Origin: Leclercia sp. LSNIH1
GTDB lineage: Bacteria > Pseudomonadota > Gammaproteobacteria > Enterobacterales > Enterobacteriaceae
Direction of reading: 5' to 3'
Length of the DNA: 64,000 bases
NCBI RefSeq assembly: GCF_002902985.1
Contig: NZ_CP026167.1
Span: 3,658,001 to 3,722,000 of the forward strand
The notes beneath the pieces were generated by a model. That model worked only from the letters and a program-made list of their open reading frames with translations, ran no database searches and had not been told where the DNA came from. The translations under genes and the position numbers were made by a program. Below are positions 28,300 through 37,921 of the stretch, piece after piece. Numbering within the stretch: the stretch's first letter is position 1; every line of letters starts with the position of its first letter.

Positions 28300-30810
28300 T
28301 TACACCCTCACAGAAAGCATCGCTTTCAGCTCCGGCACACAGGAGCCGCAGTTGGTGCCGCAGCGCAATTTTGCCCCCAGCGCCGCCGCAGAGTCGCATC
28401 CCCCCGCAATGGCCTCGCGGATAGCGTTTTCGCCAACGCTAAAGCAGCTACAGATGATGCGCCCCGGATCGCTGCGCTCGCCAGGATCCTGCCCGTCAAG
28501 CAGGGCGTGACGCTCCGCCAGCGCGACCGGCGCGACGTGAAACGCGGCTTCGATAAAAGTATGCGCCAGCCCTGGCAAAGCGGTGTCTTGCCAGAAGCCG
28601 AGCATTAATGCTCCCTGATGCCAGGCCAGCAGGCTGCTGCGCTCGCCCGTCTGCGCGATTTGCAGCTGCCAGCCCTGGCCGGCGCAGTGTGCCAGCAGCC
28701 ACTCCAACAGCGGCTTGTCCCCCGCCAGGGTCAGGCGCGACACCCCCTTTGCCGCCTTGCGCCACCAGTGGACGTGTGTCGGCAGGGTCAGTTCCTCCCG
28801 GCTGTAAAGCTCCCCCTGCCAGGCAGGCTGCCACGGCATGAGCCGCACCGCAGTCTGTTTGCTCTCCGGCTGGCCGGAGTGGGGATCGCAGCGCCCTTCT
28901 ACCAGGGCATTCACTTTGCCCTGGCGTGAAAAACAGCTGTTCCAGTGCATCGGGACAAACAGCTCCCCGGGGCGCTGCCCGTCATTGATCCGCGCCCGGG
29001 CCACCATCAGCCCGCGCGGGGCGCTGATGCGTGCCAGTTGTCCATCCTGCATCCCCAGCCGGGCGGCGTCCTGTGGGGCGATATCCACCGTCGGTTCCGC
29101 GCTGTGCTGCATCAGGCGCGGCACATAGCCGGTGCGGGTCATGGTGTGCCACTGATCGCGCATGCGTCCGCTGTTGAGGGTAAAGGGATAGAGCAGATTT
29201 GGCGTAGCGCCATGCGTCTGCGGGTTGACCGGCACCCGGTGCGCACGGGTGAATACTTCCCGGTTGACGGGCCACTGCCAGGGCGTCAGCCCATCCCACT
29301 GCGCGCGGGTCAACTGCGTCAGGGCCGCGAGATTAAGCTGCCGTTCGCCATGGTTCTCAAAGGCGGTCAGGGCGGCGTGTTCGGTAAAGATGGCGTGAGG
29401 ATGATCCCAGGCGAAGGCCGCGCCATGGCCCAGCCTCTGCGCGATACGGCCGATGATCCACCAGTCGGGTTTCGCCTCGCCGGGCGCGGGCAAAAAGGCG
29501 CGCTGACGGGAGATGCGGCGTTCGGAGTTGGTCACCGTCCCCTCTTTCTCTCCCCAGCCGAGCGCCGGAAAACGGATGTGGGCGAAGCGGCTGGTATCGG
29601 TGTCGCGCATCACTTCGGAGACCATCACCAGCGGACAGGCCGCCAGCGCCTGGCAGACCGCATGGCTGTCCGGAAGGGAAACTGCCGGGTTAGTACCCAT
29701 GATCCACACCGCCTTCACGTCACCGCGGGCGATGGCCTCAAACAGCTCCACCGCCATCAGTCCCGGCGTCTGCGCCAGCCGCTCCGTCCCCCAGAAGCGG
29801 GCCACGCGGCTTAAATCGTCCGGCGTGAAATTCATGTGCGCCGCCAGCTGATTCGCCAGCCCGCCCACCTCGCGCCCGCCCATCGCATTGGGCTGACCGG
29901 TCAGCGAAAAGGGTCCGCAGCCTTCGCGCCCGATTTTGCCGCTCGCCAGATGGACGTTGATTATGGCATTGCACTTGTCGCTGCCGCTGGTGGACTGGTT
30001 GATCCCCATGGTATAGAGCGTCACTGCGCGCGGGGCAGCATTAAACCAGGCGTAAAAGGCGGCGACATCGTCGGGCGGCAGGCCGCAAAATTCGGCCACC
30101 CGCTCAGCCGGCCAGTCACTGGCCTGGCCGGGGTCGACCGCGTTGAGCAGCCCCACGAACAGCCCGGCGTCACTGCCCGGCGTCAGGGCCAGATGCAGAT
30201 CGGCAATGTCACAGGTCGCGGTGCGTCGCGGGTCGATCACCACCACCTTCAGCGCCGGATTGACGCTTTTCGCCTGTACCAGGCGCTGATAGAGCACCGG
30301 GTGCGTCCAGGCGGCATTAGATCCCACCAGCACCACCAGATCGGTCTGCTCGATGTCTTCGTAGCTGCATGGCACCACATCTTCGCCAAAGGCGCGCTTG
30401 TAGCCCACCACCGCCGAGGACATGCAGAGCCGGGAGTTGGTGTCGATATTGGCCGCCCCGATAAAGCCTTTCATCAGCTTGTTGGCGGCGTAGTAATCCT
30501 CCGTCAGCAGCTGGCCGGAGGCATAAAAGGCCACCGCCTGCGGCCCATGTTGCTCAATAATCTCCCGCAGCCGCGCACCCGCGGTATCCAGCGCCTGCTC
30601 CCAGCTCACCGGCTGGTTGTCCACCTCCGGGTGCAGCAGGCGGCCCGCTAAACCGGTGGTCTCCCCCAACGCCGAGCCTTTAACGCACAGCCGTCCGAAG
30701 TTGGCCGGATGGCTGTCGTCACCGCGCACGCTTACCTCGCCCTTTTCGACGCGGGCGATCACGCCGCAGCCCACGCCGCAGTAAGCACAGGTCGTTTGGG
30801 TTTCCGTCAT
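28300..30810 (-). CDS. nasA: Assimilatory nitrate reductase catalytic subunit NasA
   Basis: Cytosolic molybdenum bis-MGD enzyme that reduces nitrate to nitrite for nitrogen assimilation. 836 residues. A [4Fe-4S] cluster is held by Cys8, Cys11, Cys15 (CAYCGVGCG) and Cys42. The presumed molybdenum-ligand cysteine is in SRLCMSSAVVGYKRAFG near 129. A C-terminal BFD-type [2Fe-2S] domain has CSCFSVGENA and CGTNCGSCVPEL, as in Klebsiella NasA, and probably receives electrons from the NasC flavoprotein part. The start overlaps the preceding stop as ATGA, so the two are coupled. Last gene of the nas operon; no clear terminator, but a REP pair lies just after it. Confidence 0.95.
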   Translation of the reverse strand: MTETQTTCAYCGVGCGVIARVEKGEVSVRGDDSHPANFGRLCVKGSALGETTGLAGRLLHPEVDNQPVSWEQALDTAGARLREIIEQHGPQAVAFYASGQLLTEDYYAANKLMKGFIGAANIDTNSRLCMSSAVVGYKRAFGEDVVPCSYEDIEQTDLVVLVGSNAAWTHPVLYQRLVQAKSVNPALKVVVIDPRRTATCDIADLHLALTPGSDAGLFVGLLNAVDPGQASDWPAERVAEFCGLPPDDVAAFYAWFNAAPRAVTLYTMGINQSTSGSDKCNAIINVHLASGKIGREGCGPFSLTGQPNAMGGREVGGLANQLAAHMNFTPDDLSRVARFWGTERLAQTPGLMAVELFEAIARGDVKAVWIMGTNPAVSLPDSHAVCQALAACPLVMVSEVMRDTDTSRFAHIRFPALGWGEKEGTVTNSERRISRQRAFLPAPGEAKPDWWIIGRIAQRLGHGAAFAWDHPHAIFTEHAALTAFENHGERQLNLAALTQLTRAQWDGLTPWQWPVNREVFTRAHRVPVNPQTHGATPNLLYPFTLNSGRMRDQWHTMTRTGYVPRLMQHSAEPTVDIAPQDAARLGMQDGQLARISAPRGLMVARARINDGQRPGELFVPMHWNSCFSRQGKVNALVEGRCDPHSGQPESKQTAVRLMPWQPAWQGELYSREELTLPTHVHWWRKAAKGVSRLTLAGDKPLLEWLLAHCAGQGWQLQIAQTGERSSLLAWHQGALMLGFWQDTALPGLAHTFIEAAFHVAPVALAERHALLDGQDPGERSDPGRIICSCFSVGENAIREAIAGGCDSAAALGAKLRCGTNCGSCVPELKAMLSVRV

Positions 30811-33800
30811 GAGGCCTCCGCGCGCATCACCAGCTCTTCACTGCCCACCTGCACCCGGTCGCCATCGACTCTGACCGGCCAGGCGCGCACCGCCACTTCG
30901 CCGGTTTCAACATGGCGCCCGTCGCGCAGGCGGATCCGCGTTTTATACAGGGGCGAGATCACCACCGGCTCGCCCCCGGCATCGCCGAGAATGCCGCGCG
31001 ACAATACGCTGGCGCTGCCGCCCGGCTCGCGATCCTCCAGAGCATAAATCGCCTTGCCAAAGCGGAACAGCGCGATGGGCTGCGTACCCAGACGCGCGCC
31101 AATGCCCGCCTGTTCCGGGATCTCGTCCAGGGTACAGATATCCTGCCAGCGTTTTGCGGATGCTGGCACGGCGTCGAGAGTGCGGAACTGCGCCAGACGG
31201 CCCGGGTCCTGCAAAGTGGTCTGCCATTCGCACTGATAGGTATCCACCACCCGCTGCATCTCCTGCTCCAGCTCGGCGGCAATGCCGAGGCTGTCGTCGA
31301 TGATCACCTCGCGCAGGTACGCCAGCCCGCCCTCGAGGTTATCCCGCCAGGTGCTGGTGCGCTGCAGGCGATCGGCGGTGCGGATATAGAACATCAGGAA
31401 GCGGTCGACGTAGCGCAGGAGCGTAGCGTCATCGAGATCGCTGGCGAACAGATCCGCGTGGCGGGGCTTCATCCCGCCGTTACCGCACAGATAGAGGTTC
31501 CACCCCTTGTCGGTGGCGATCACCCCCACGTCCTTGCTCTGGGCTTCGGCACACTCGCGGGTGCAGCCGGAAACGGCCATCTTGATCTTGTGCGGGGCGC
31601 GCAGCCCCTTGTAACGGTTCTCCAGCGTCACCGCCAGCCCGGTGGAGTCCTGCACCCCATAGCGGCACCAGGTGGAGCCAACGCAGGATTTTACCGTGCG
31701 CAGGGATTTGCCGTAGGCGTGGCCGGTTTCAAACCCGGCGTCGATCAGCTGCTGCCAGATCTCCGGGAGCTGCTCCAGCCGGGCGCCAAACAGGTCGATA
31801 CGCTGCCCGCCGGTAATTTTGCTGTAGAGCTGGTAGCGTTTGGCGATCTGGCCGATGGCGATAAGCCCGTCGGCGGTGACCTCCCCGGCGGCCATGCGCG
31901 GCACAATGGAGTAGGTGCCATCTTTCTGGATATTGGCAAAGTAGCGGTCGTTGGTGTCCTGCAGCGGCAGATGGGCCGGCTTCAGCAGATATTCGTTCCA
32001 GCAGGAGGCCAGCACCGATCCCACCAGCGGCTTACAGATCTCACACCCGTGCCCCTGGCCGTAGCGGCTGATAAGCTGATCAAAGGTGTGGATGCGGTTG
32101 ACGCGCACCAGGTGGTAGATCTCCTGACGCGAGTACGCGAAGTGCTCGCAGATGTCCTTTTTCACCTCCACGCCCTGAGCCGCCAGCTGGAACTCCATCA
32201 CCTGTTTCACCAGGGCGCTGCACCCGCCGCAGCCGGTGGCCGCTTTGGTGCACTGTTTCACCGCCCCGATGTCGGTGGCACCGCTGCTCACCGCCTGGCA
32301 GATGTCGCCTTTGCTGACGTTGTGGCAGGAGCAGATCTGCGCACTTTCCGGCAGAGCCGCCACGCCCAGCGCTTTCGGGGCGCTGCCCGCCACCGCAGGC
32401 AGGATCAGGGTTTCTGGATCGTTGGGCAGGCGGATGTCGTTAAGCATCATCTGCACCAGGGTGGCATATTCGCTGGCATCCCCCACCAGCACGCCGCCAA
32501 GCAGGGTTTTATTGTCGGCACTGACCACGATCTTCTTGTAGATCTGCTGCGGGCCGTGAGTCCACTGGTAGCTCTGCGCCCCTGCGGTGCGGCCATGGGC
32601 ATCGCCGAACGACGCGACATCTACGCCTAACAGTTTCAGCTTGGTGCTCATGTCCGCACCCATAAACGCGTTCTCTTCTCCCGCCAGCGCGGCGGAGGCC
32701 ACCCGCGCCATCTGGTAGCCGGGCGCCACCAGACCGTAGATTTTTCCCTCCCAGAGGGCGCATTCGCCGATAGCAAAAACATCGCTATCCGAGGTGCGGC
32801 ACTGGTTGTCGATGGCAATCCCCCCGCGTTCGCCCAACGTCAGGCCGCAACTCCGGGCCAGCGCATCCTGCGGGCGGATCCCGGCCGAGAAGACCACCAT
32901 GTCGGTCGCCAGCTCGCTGCCGTCGGCGAAGCGCAGTACCATCCCGCTGTCGGTTTCTGCGATTTCGGTGGTGGCCTTACTGGTATGCACCCCCACGCCG
33001 AGGGCTTCAATTTTACGGCGCAGCATCGCGGCGCCGTCGTTATCGAGCTGCACCGCCATCAGGTTCGGGGCAAACTCCACCACGTGCGTATCCAGCCCAA
33101 GCTGTTTCAGGGCGTTGGCCGCCTCCAGCCCCAGCAGGCCGCCGCCAATCACCACCCCGGTGCGCGAATTTTTTGCATGGGCGGCGATGTTATCCAGGTC
33201 GTCGAGAGTACGGTAGACAAAACAGCCCGGCAGATCCCGGCCCGGCACCGGCGGTACAAAGGGGTACGAACCGGTCGCCAGCACCAGCTTGTCCCAGTGG
33301 GTTTCATGCCCTGATCCCGTGCGAATCACCCGGGCGTCGCGATCGATGGCGACCACCGGCTGGGAGAGGCGCAGCTCAATGCCGTTATCGGCAAAGAAAT
33401 CTCCGGCCACCATCGACAGCGAGTCGGCGCTGCGTCCGGCAAAATATTCCGACAGATGGACGCGATCGTAGGCGGCATAGCGCTCTTCGCCGAAGACCAC
33501 AATCTGATACTGCTGATGCAAACCGCGATTGACGCAGTCTTCAAGAAAATGGTGGCCGACCATACCGTGCCCAACCACAACCAGAGTAGGTTTTGTCATA
33601 GCGTTCTGTCCTGCAACCTGCGGCTGCGTAGTGAATCGATCGAACAGCCAGTCCGCCTGAGCGGGTTCTGACGTTGCCAGTAAATCGGTGAGGGTGGCCG
33701 CGCTGCGACACTCCCCCATCAGCAGCACGCCTGCCAGCGTGCCGTTGCGAACCAGTAGACGGCGGTAGTGGCGGGTCAGCGGGTCCCGGCTGGTCCACAC

Positions 33801-34787
33801 CGCATCTTTTTCCTGCGCGATAACCTCGCCAGCGCTGAACAGCTCAATACCGGTCACCTTCAGGCGCATGCCGTTTTGGGTGGGGGTAAAGGGTGCGACG
33901 CACTCCCCGGCGAGACGGGCGGCGAGGATCTCCGCCTGGGCGAGGCACGGCGCCACCAGCCCCCAGGTCTCGCCGTTTAATTCACAGCACTCGCCGATGG
34001 CGCTGATGCCCTCCATTGCGGTGCGCATCTGGTTATCCACCAGGATCCCCCGGCCGCACGGCACGCGGCTTGCCTGCGCCAGGGCGATGTTGGGCAACAC
34101 GCCCGTCGCAAGTACCACCCGGGTGGCGGCCAGGGTGCGTCCGTCGCTGAGGGTGACGCTGTCAGGGGCGATCTGCGACAACCCGGCGTTCAGCTCACAG
34201 CCGATACCTCGCTCGCCGAGCGCCTGCTCCAGCAGCAGACCCGCCTGCTGGTCGAGCTGCTGCTCCATCAGCCACGGACCGCGATGGACTAACGTGACAT
34301 TGTCACCTTGCTGTCTTAATGCTGCGGCGGCTTCCACGCCGAGTACCCCGCCCCCCAGCACCACCGCCGGGCCGGGCATCGCCAGAATGGCGTTCACATC
34401 CTCCAGGGTGCGAAAAGTGAAGACGTGGGGCAGATGGCTGCCGGGGATGGGCGGCACAAACGGCCGGGAACCGGTGGCAAAGACCAGTTCATCCCATACG
34501 AACTGTCGGCTGTAAGTACGCAGCGTTCGGGCGCTGATATCCACTGCCCGCACCCGCTCGCCGCACACCACGGTGATGCCGCGCGTCCGATACCAGCTCT
34601 CATCATGAAGCTGTGTCGCCGCCGCCTCTTTCTCGCCCCCCAGCACCGGCGAAAGCTGTATGCGGTTGTAGGCGTGTACGCGCTCCTCGCCGATGAGGGT
34701 GATCTCAAAGCGGCCTGGCGCGCGCTCGGTCAATGACTCAACCAGCCGCGTTGCCGCCAGTCCGTTTCCAATGATGACCAGGCGCAT
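30807..34787 (-). CDS. nasB: Fused NasC-type flavoprotein and NasB-type nitrite reductase
   Basis: One uninterrupted frame of 1326 codons joins two proteins separate in Klebsiella. Residues 1-396 are NasC-like, an FAD/NADH electron donor to NasA, with VIIGNGLAATR and VVLGGGVLGVEAA. From Met397 (ATG at 33599) follows a 930-residue siroheme nitrite reductase reducing nitrite to ammonium with NAD(P)H: FAD site VVVGHGMVGHHF, NAD site VVIGGGLLGLEAA, BFD [2Fe-2S] cysteines at about 816-856, and siroheme/[4Fe-4S] ligands in CVGSTWCRYG (about 1034) and CTRECAEAQ (about 1075). The C-terminal NirD-like Rieske fold lacks the cluster ligands, as E. coli NirD does. AGGA nine bases before Met397 could permit separate initiation of NasB. 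Confidence 0.93.
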   Translation of the reverse strand: MRLVIIGNGLAATRLVESLTERAPGRFEITLIGEERVHAYNRIQLSPVLGGEKEAAATQLHDESWYRTRGITVVCGERVRAVDISARTLRTYSRQFVWDELVFATGSRPFVPPIPGSHLPHVFTFRTLEDVNAILAMPGPAVVLGGGVLGVEAAAALRQQGDNVTLVHRGPWLMEQQLDQQAGLLLEQALGERGIGCELNAGLSQIAPDSVTLSDGRTLAATRVVLATGVLPNIALAQASRVPCGRGILVDNQMRTAMEGISAIGECCELNGETWGLVAPCLAQAEILAARLAGECVAPFTPTQNGMRLKVTGIELFSAGEVIAQEKDAVWTSRDPLTRHYRRLLVRNGTLAGVLLMGECRSAATLTDLLATSEPAQADWLFDRFTTQPQVAGQNAMTKPTLVVVGHGMVGHHFLEDCVNRGLHQQYQIVVFGEERYAAYDRVHLSEYFAGRSADSLSMVAGDFFADNGIELRLSQPVVAIDRDARVIRTGSGHETHWDKLVLATGSYPFVPPVPGRDLPGCFVYRTLDDLDNIAAHAKNSRTGVVIGGGLLGLEAANALKQLGLDTHVVEFAPNLMAVQLDNDGAAMLRRKIEALGVGVHTSKATTEIAETDSGMVLRFADGSELATDMVVFSAGIRPQDALARSCGLTLGERGGIAIDNQCRTSDSDVFAIGECALWEGKIYGLVAPGYQMARVASAALAGEENAFMGADMSTKLKLLGVDVASFGDAHGRTAGAQSYQWTHGPQQIYKKIVVSADNKTLLGGVLVGDASEYATLVQMMLNDIRLPNDPETLILPAVAGSAPKALGVAALPESAQICSCHNVSKGDICQAVSSGATDIGAVKQCTKAATGCGGCSALVKQVMEFQLAAQGVEVKKDICEHFAYSRQEIYHLVRVNRIHTFDQLISRYGQGHGCEICKPLVGSVLASCWNEYLLKPAHLPLQDTNDRYFANIQKDGTYSIVPRMAAGEVTADGLIAIGQIAKRYQLYSKITGGQRIDLFGARLEQLPEIWQQLIDAGFETGHAYGKSLRTVKSCVGSTWCRYGVQDSTGLAVTLENRYKGLRAPHKIKMAVSGCTRECAEAQSKDVGVIATDKGWNLYLCGNGGMKPRHADLFASDLDDATLLRYVDRFLMFYIRTADRLQRTSTWRDNLEGGLAYLREVIIDDSLGIAAELEQEMQRVVDTYQCEWQTTLQDPGRLAQFRTLDAVPASAKRWQDICTLDEIPEQAGIGARLGTQPIALFRFGKAIYALEDREPGGSASVLSRGILGDAGGEPVVISPLYKTRIRLRDGRHVETGEVAVRAWPVRVDGDRVQVGSEELVMRAEAS

Positions 34788-34798
34788 GGTTATGCTCC

Positions 34799-35590
34799 TC
34801 AGGCCGCTTTCGGCTGTTTTTCATAGAGGAAGTGCAGGATCTGCTGGCGCATATGGTGATAGCGGCTCTCCTCCGCCAGCTGCACCCGGTTGCGCGGGCG
34901 CGGCAGGTCAACGCGCAGGATCTCGCCTACCGTCGCCGCCGGGCCGTTGGTCATCATCAGCACCCGATCCGAGAGCAGCACCGCTTCGTCCACGTCATGT
35001 GTGATCAGCACGATGGTGGTGTTCAGCTCCTGCTGAATGTGCATCACCGAATCCTGCAGATGGGCACGAGTCAGAGCATCGAGGGCGCCGAACGGCTCAT
35101 CCATCAGCAGCACTTTTGGCTTCATCGCCAGGGCGCGGGCAATCCCCACCCGCTGCTTCATGCCGCCGGAAATCTCCCCCGGCCGCTTGTGGATGGCGTG
35201 CCCCATCTGCACCCGCTCGAGGTTGTGTTCGATCCACTCCCGCCGCTCGGCTTTGCTCATGCTGCGGCGGAACACCTGATCCACCGCCAGCGCTACGTTG
35301 TCAAAACAGGTGAGCCACGGCAGCAGGGAGTGGTTCTGGAACACCACCGCCCGCTCCGGCCCCGGTCCGGCGATCTCGCGGTTATCGCAGAGAAGCCCAC
35401 CTTCCGTCGGCAGGGTGATGCCGGCGATCAGGTTCAGCAGCGTCGATTTGCCGCAGCCGGAGTGGCCGATCAGGCTGATGGTCTCCCCTTCGTGAATATC
35501 AAAAGAGACGTTCTGCAACGCCAGAAACTCGCCGCTGGCGGTGGAAAAACGCTGGCTGACGGCCTGGACCTGAATGAGAGGTTTCATCAT
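34799..35590 (-). CDS. nasD: Nitrate ABC transporter ATP-binding protein
   Basis: Cytosolic ATPase powering nitrate import by the NasFED transporter. 263 residues of the NrtD/SsuB class. Walker A GHSGCGKST near residue 42, Q-loop QNHSLLPW near 86, signature ISGGMKQRVGIARAL near 140, and Walker B VLLMDEPFGALDAL near 159. Two adjacent ATGs are possible; GGAGC lies directly upstream. It is seven bases from the permease gene and 11 from the fused nasCB gene, within one operon. The letter follows Klebsiella naming. Confidence 0.93.
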   Translation of the reverse strand: MMKPLIQVQAVSQRFSTASGEFLALQNVSFDIHEGETISLIGHSGCGKSTLLNLIAGITLPTEGGLLCDNREIAGPGPERAVVFQNHSLLPWLTCFDNVALAVDQVFRRSMSKAERREWIEHNLERVQMGHAIHKRPGEISGGMKQRVGIARALAMKPKVLLMDEPFGALDALTRAHLQDSVMHIQQELNTTIVLITHDVDEAVLLSDRVLMMTNGPAATVGEILRVDLPRPRNRVQLAEESRYHHMRQQILHFLYEKQPKAA

Positions 35591-35597
35591 GTGCTCC

Positions 35598-36485
35598 TTA
35601 TTTTTCCTGCCAGCTGAAACGGCGGGCGATGAGCATCAGCCCCTGCTCCAGCAGCAAACCCACCACGCCGATAATGACGATGGCGATGAGAATGTTTTCG
35701 ACGTTGAGGTTGTTCCACTCGTTCCAGATCCAGAAGCCGATCCCCAGCCCCCCGGTGAGCATCTCGGCGGCGACGATCACCAGCCAGGCGATGCCAATGG
35801 AGAGCCGCACCCCGGTCAGCACCGCAGGCAGCACGGCCGGGAAGAGAATGCGGCGCATCACCGTCCACTCGGAGAGCTGCAACACCCGCGCCACGTTGAG
35901 GCAATCTTCCGGGATACGGCGCACCCCTTCGGCGGTGTTGATGACCATCGGCCAGATCGAGCAGATAAAAATGGTCCAGCTGGAGGCAGGCTCCGCCTTC
36001 TGGAACAGCAGCAGGCCGATGGGCAGCCATGCCAGCGGGCTGACCGGGCGCAGCAGCGCAATCAGCGGGGTGAACATGCGGGACATAAAGGTAAACCGGC
36101 CAATCATAAAGCCCAGCGGGATGCCGACGATCGCTGCCAGGCCAAAGCCGATAGCGACACGCTGCAACGAGGCCAGCACGTTCCAGCCCACTCCCATGTC
36201 ATTGGGGCCATCGCGGTAGAACGGATCGGCAAACAGCGTGATGGCCGAGTCCAGGGTGCTGAGCGGCGTCGGGAACCCTTTGCTGTTGATAGCCGCCAGT
36301 TGCCAGGCGATCACCAGTAATCCCAGGCCAAGCAGCGCCGGAATGATGCGCTGGAGCAGATCGTTGGTCCGGCGGGCAAACCCCGGAGTACGGCGGCGGA
36401 CCTGCACCGGCGGCAGGGCGATCACTTCCCCGCTGACCGGCTCGGCGGGTATGGCGGGTGCGGCTTTAATGTTGACGTTTTTCAT
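35598..36485 (-). CDS. nasE: Nitrate ABC transporter permease
   Basis: Inner-membrane permease subunit of the nitrate importer, 295 residues. About six to seven helices of the BPD_transp_1 type are visible. The ATPase-coupling EAA-type loop lies around VARVLQLSEWTVMRRILFPAVLPAVLTGVR near residue 200, and GIAWLVIVAAEMLTGGLG follows. The N-terminal 45 residues are a cytosolic Pro/Arg-rich extension. It sits one base from the end of nasF and seven before nasD. Confidence 0.93.
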   Translation of the reverse strand: MKNVNIKAAPAIPAEPVSGEVIALPPVQVRRRTPGFARRTNDLLQRIIPALLGLGLLVIAWQLAAINSKGFPTPLSTLDSAITLFADPFYRDGPNDMGVGWNVLASLQRVAIGFGLAAIVGIPLGFMIGRFTFMSRMFTPLIALLRPVSPLAWLPIGLLLFQKAEPASSWTIFICSIWPMVINTAEGVRRIPEDCLNVARVLQLSEWTVMRRILFPAVLPAVLTGVRLSIGIAWLVIVAAEMLTGGLGIGFWIWNEWNNLNVENILIAIVIIGVVGLLLEQGLMLIARRFSWQEK

Positions 36486-36486
36486 A

Positions 36487-37734
36487 TCAGGCCCCTGTAC
36501 GGTGAATGGCGAAACGGTTGGCGTAACCCTTCGGATCGGTGCCGTCCCAGACGGTGCCGTCCATTAAGGTGCTGGTGCGCAGCGGCGATGAAGGTGCGCG
36601 AATGCCGCCCACGGCAGTGGCGGCCTCCTGCCAGATGTCGGTGCGGTTGATGCGCTGGGCGATAGCGGCGTAATCCGGGTCGGTTTTCAGCAGTCCCCAG
36701 CGGCGGAACTGGGTCAGGAACCAAATTCCGTCGGAGTGCAACGGGTAGCTCACCGCCCCCTCCTCAAAGAAGCGGATCGGGTTGGCATCCTGCCAGCGGT
36801 TGCCGGTTCCGCTATCGTATTCGCCCAGCATCCGGCCCGTGAGGTACTGCTCTTTGGTGTTGAGCCAGGCGCGCCGGGCCAGCAGCTGCGCGGTCTCCTC
36901 TTTGTTCTGCGGTGAGGCGTCGATCCAGCGCTGGGCCTCCAGCAGGGCGCTGACCAGCGCCCGGGCCGTGTTCGGATATTGCTCAACCCACTCGTGGCGG
37001 GTGCCGAGCACTTTTTCCGGATGTTCCGGCCAGATGGACTGGGAGGTGGCGGCGGTAAAGCCGATGCGATCGTTAATAGCGCGGGCGTTCCACGGCTCGC
37101 CGACGCAGAAGCCAACCATATTGCCGATGCGCATGTTCATCACCATCTGCGGCGGCGGCACCACCACGGTGCGCACGTCGTCGAAGGGGTTGATGCCTGC
37201 GCTCGCCAGCCAGTAGTAGAGCCACATGGCATGGGTGCCGGTGGGAAAGGTGTGGGCGAAGGTGTAGGTGCCCGGTGCCTCCCGGGCGATGAGCTTCTTC
37301 AGCCCCTCGACGTCGCGCACGCCCTGCTGAGCCAGATCGCTCGACAGGGTGATCGCCTGCCCGTTCCGGTTGAGGGTCATCAGGTTGGCCATCGGTTTAG
37401 GTTTACCGGCGATCCCCAACTCCAGGCCATACAGCAGGCCATAGAGAATGTGCGCTGCGTCCAGCTCCCCGGCCACCAGCTTGTCGCGCACCGCCGCCCA
37501 GCTCGCCTCTTTGCTCGGCACCAGGGTGAAGCCATATTTCTTATCGAACCCTTTCCAGGCCGCGATCGCCAGCGGCGCGCAGTCGGTCAGCGGGATAAAG
37601 CCGACGCGCACCGTCTCCAGCTCCGGTTTATCGGAGCCCGCGGCCCATGCGCTCTGCATCAATCCCGGCACCATCAGCGTCCCGCCCGCCAGCGCACTGG
37701 CCTGTAAAAAACGCCGTCTTGTCCATTCCACCAT
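36487..37734 (-). CDS. nasF: Nitrate ABC transporter substrate-binding protein (Tat signal)
   Basis: Periplasmic nitrate-binding component of the NasFED importer. From the ATG at 37734, preceded by CAGGAGTGAGC, it is 415 residues. A 17-residue upstream extension in frame would overlap the leader terminator and is rejected. The N-terminus carries a twin-arginine signal, WTRRRFLQASALAGG, with likely cleavage after QSAWA, implying export folded via Tat. The NrtA-like body includes VGFIPLTDCAPLAIA and FCVGEPWNARAI. First gene of the operon, controlled by the sigma-54 promoter and the NasR-responsive leader upstream. Confidence 0.94.
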   Translation of the reverse strand: MVEWTRRRFLQASALAGGTLMVPGLMQSAWAAGSDKPELETVRVGFIPLTDCAPLAIAAWKGFDKKYGFTLVPSKEASWAAVRDKLVAGELDAAHILYGLLYGLELGIAGKPKPMANLMTLNRNGQAITLSSDLAQQGVRDVEGLKKLIAREAPGTYTFAHTFPTGTHAMWLYYWLASAGINPFDDVRTVVVPPPQMVMNMRIGNMVGFCVGEPWNARAINDRIGFTAATSQSIWPEHPEKVLGTRHEWVEQYPNTARALVSALLEAQRWIDASPQNKEETAQLLARRAWLNTKEQYLTGRMLGEYDSGTGNRWQDANPIRFFEEGAVSYPLHSDGIWFLTQFRRWGLLKTDPDYAAIAQRINRTDIWQEAATAVGGIRAPSSPLRTSTLMDGTVWDGTDPKGYANRFAIHRTGA

Positions 37735-37755
37735 GCTCACTCCTGAAAAAATGGC

Positions 37756-37795
37756 AAAAAAAAGCGCCCGGCAGTGCCGAAGCACCGCAGGACGC
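37756..37795 (-). terminator. nasF leader terminator (antitermination target)
   Basis: On the minus strand GCGTCC-T-GCGGTGC pairs with GCACTGC-C-GGGCGC around a TTCG loop (stem 37764-37795), followed by eight T (37756-37763). It ends 21 bp before the nasF start, so the operon is expressed only if polymerase reads through. In Klebsiella the equivalent 3:4 hairpin is overcome by NasR with nitrate or nitrite. Confidence 0.9.
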
Positions 37796-37809
37796 CTTTA
37801 TCCTCAAAA

Positions 37810-37835
37810 ACGACACACCGCCGTTGGCGCGTCGT
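37810..37835 (-). promoter_or_regulatory. NasR (ANTAR) recognition hairpin in the nasF leader
   Basis: On the minus strand ACGACGCGCC and GGTGTGTCGT pair along all ten positions (with two G-U pairs) around a hexanucleotide loop AACGGC. The loop has A at position 1 and G at position 4, the features of ANTAR-domain RNA targets. It lies about 11 nt after the predicted transcription start and before the terminator hairpin. Confidence 0.82.
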
Positions 37836-37856
37836 CAGAATTGTTATGTTGATTAA

Positions 37857-37872
37857 TGCAAGGGTGATGCCA
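37857..37872 (-). promoter_or_regulatory. Sigma-54 promoter of the nas operon
   Basis: On the minus strand TGGCA-TCACCC-TTGCA matches the -24/-12 consensus TGGCA-N6-TTGCA exactly, including spacing. It predicts transcription start near 37846 and a leader of about 110 nt. Sigma-54 with NtrC control is established for the Klebsiella nasF operon. Confidence 0.85.
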
Positions 37873-37921
37873 GGTTTTAAAGGCTTAAATAACGGGGTTT
37901 TTCTGCCTGCCGACAGCGAGA

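Noticed and set aside
30807..31160. Rieske-fold C-terminus of NasB without cluster ligands
   Set aside because: The small nitrite reductase domain NirD is known to lack them; not decay.
30912..32630. 572-codon open frame on the plus strand opposite nasB
   Set aside because: Antisense to a long conserved enzyme. Composition is rich in Arg, His, Gln and Gly, as usual in antisense frames; no ribosome binding site.
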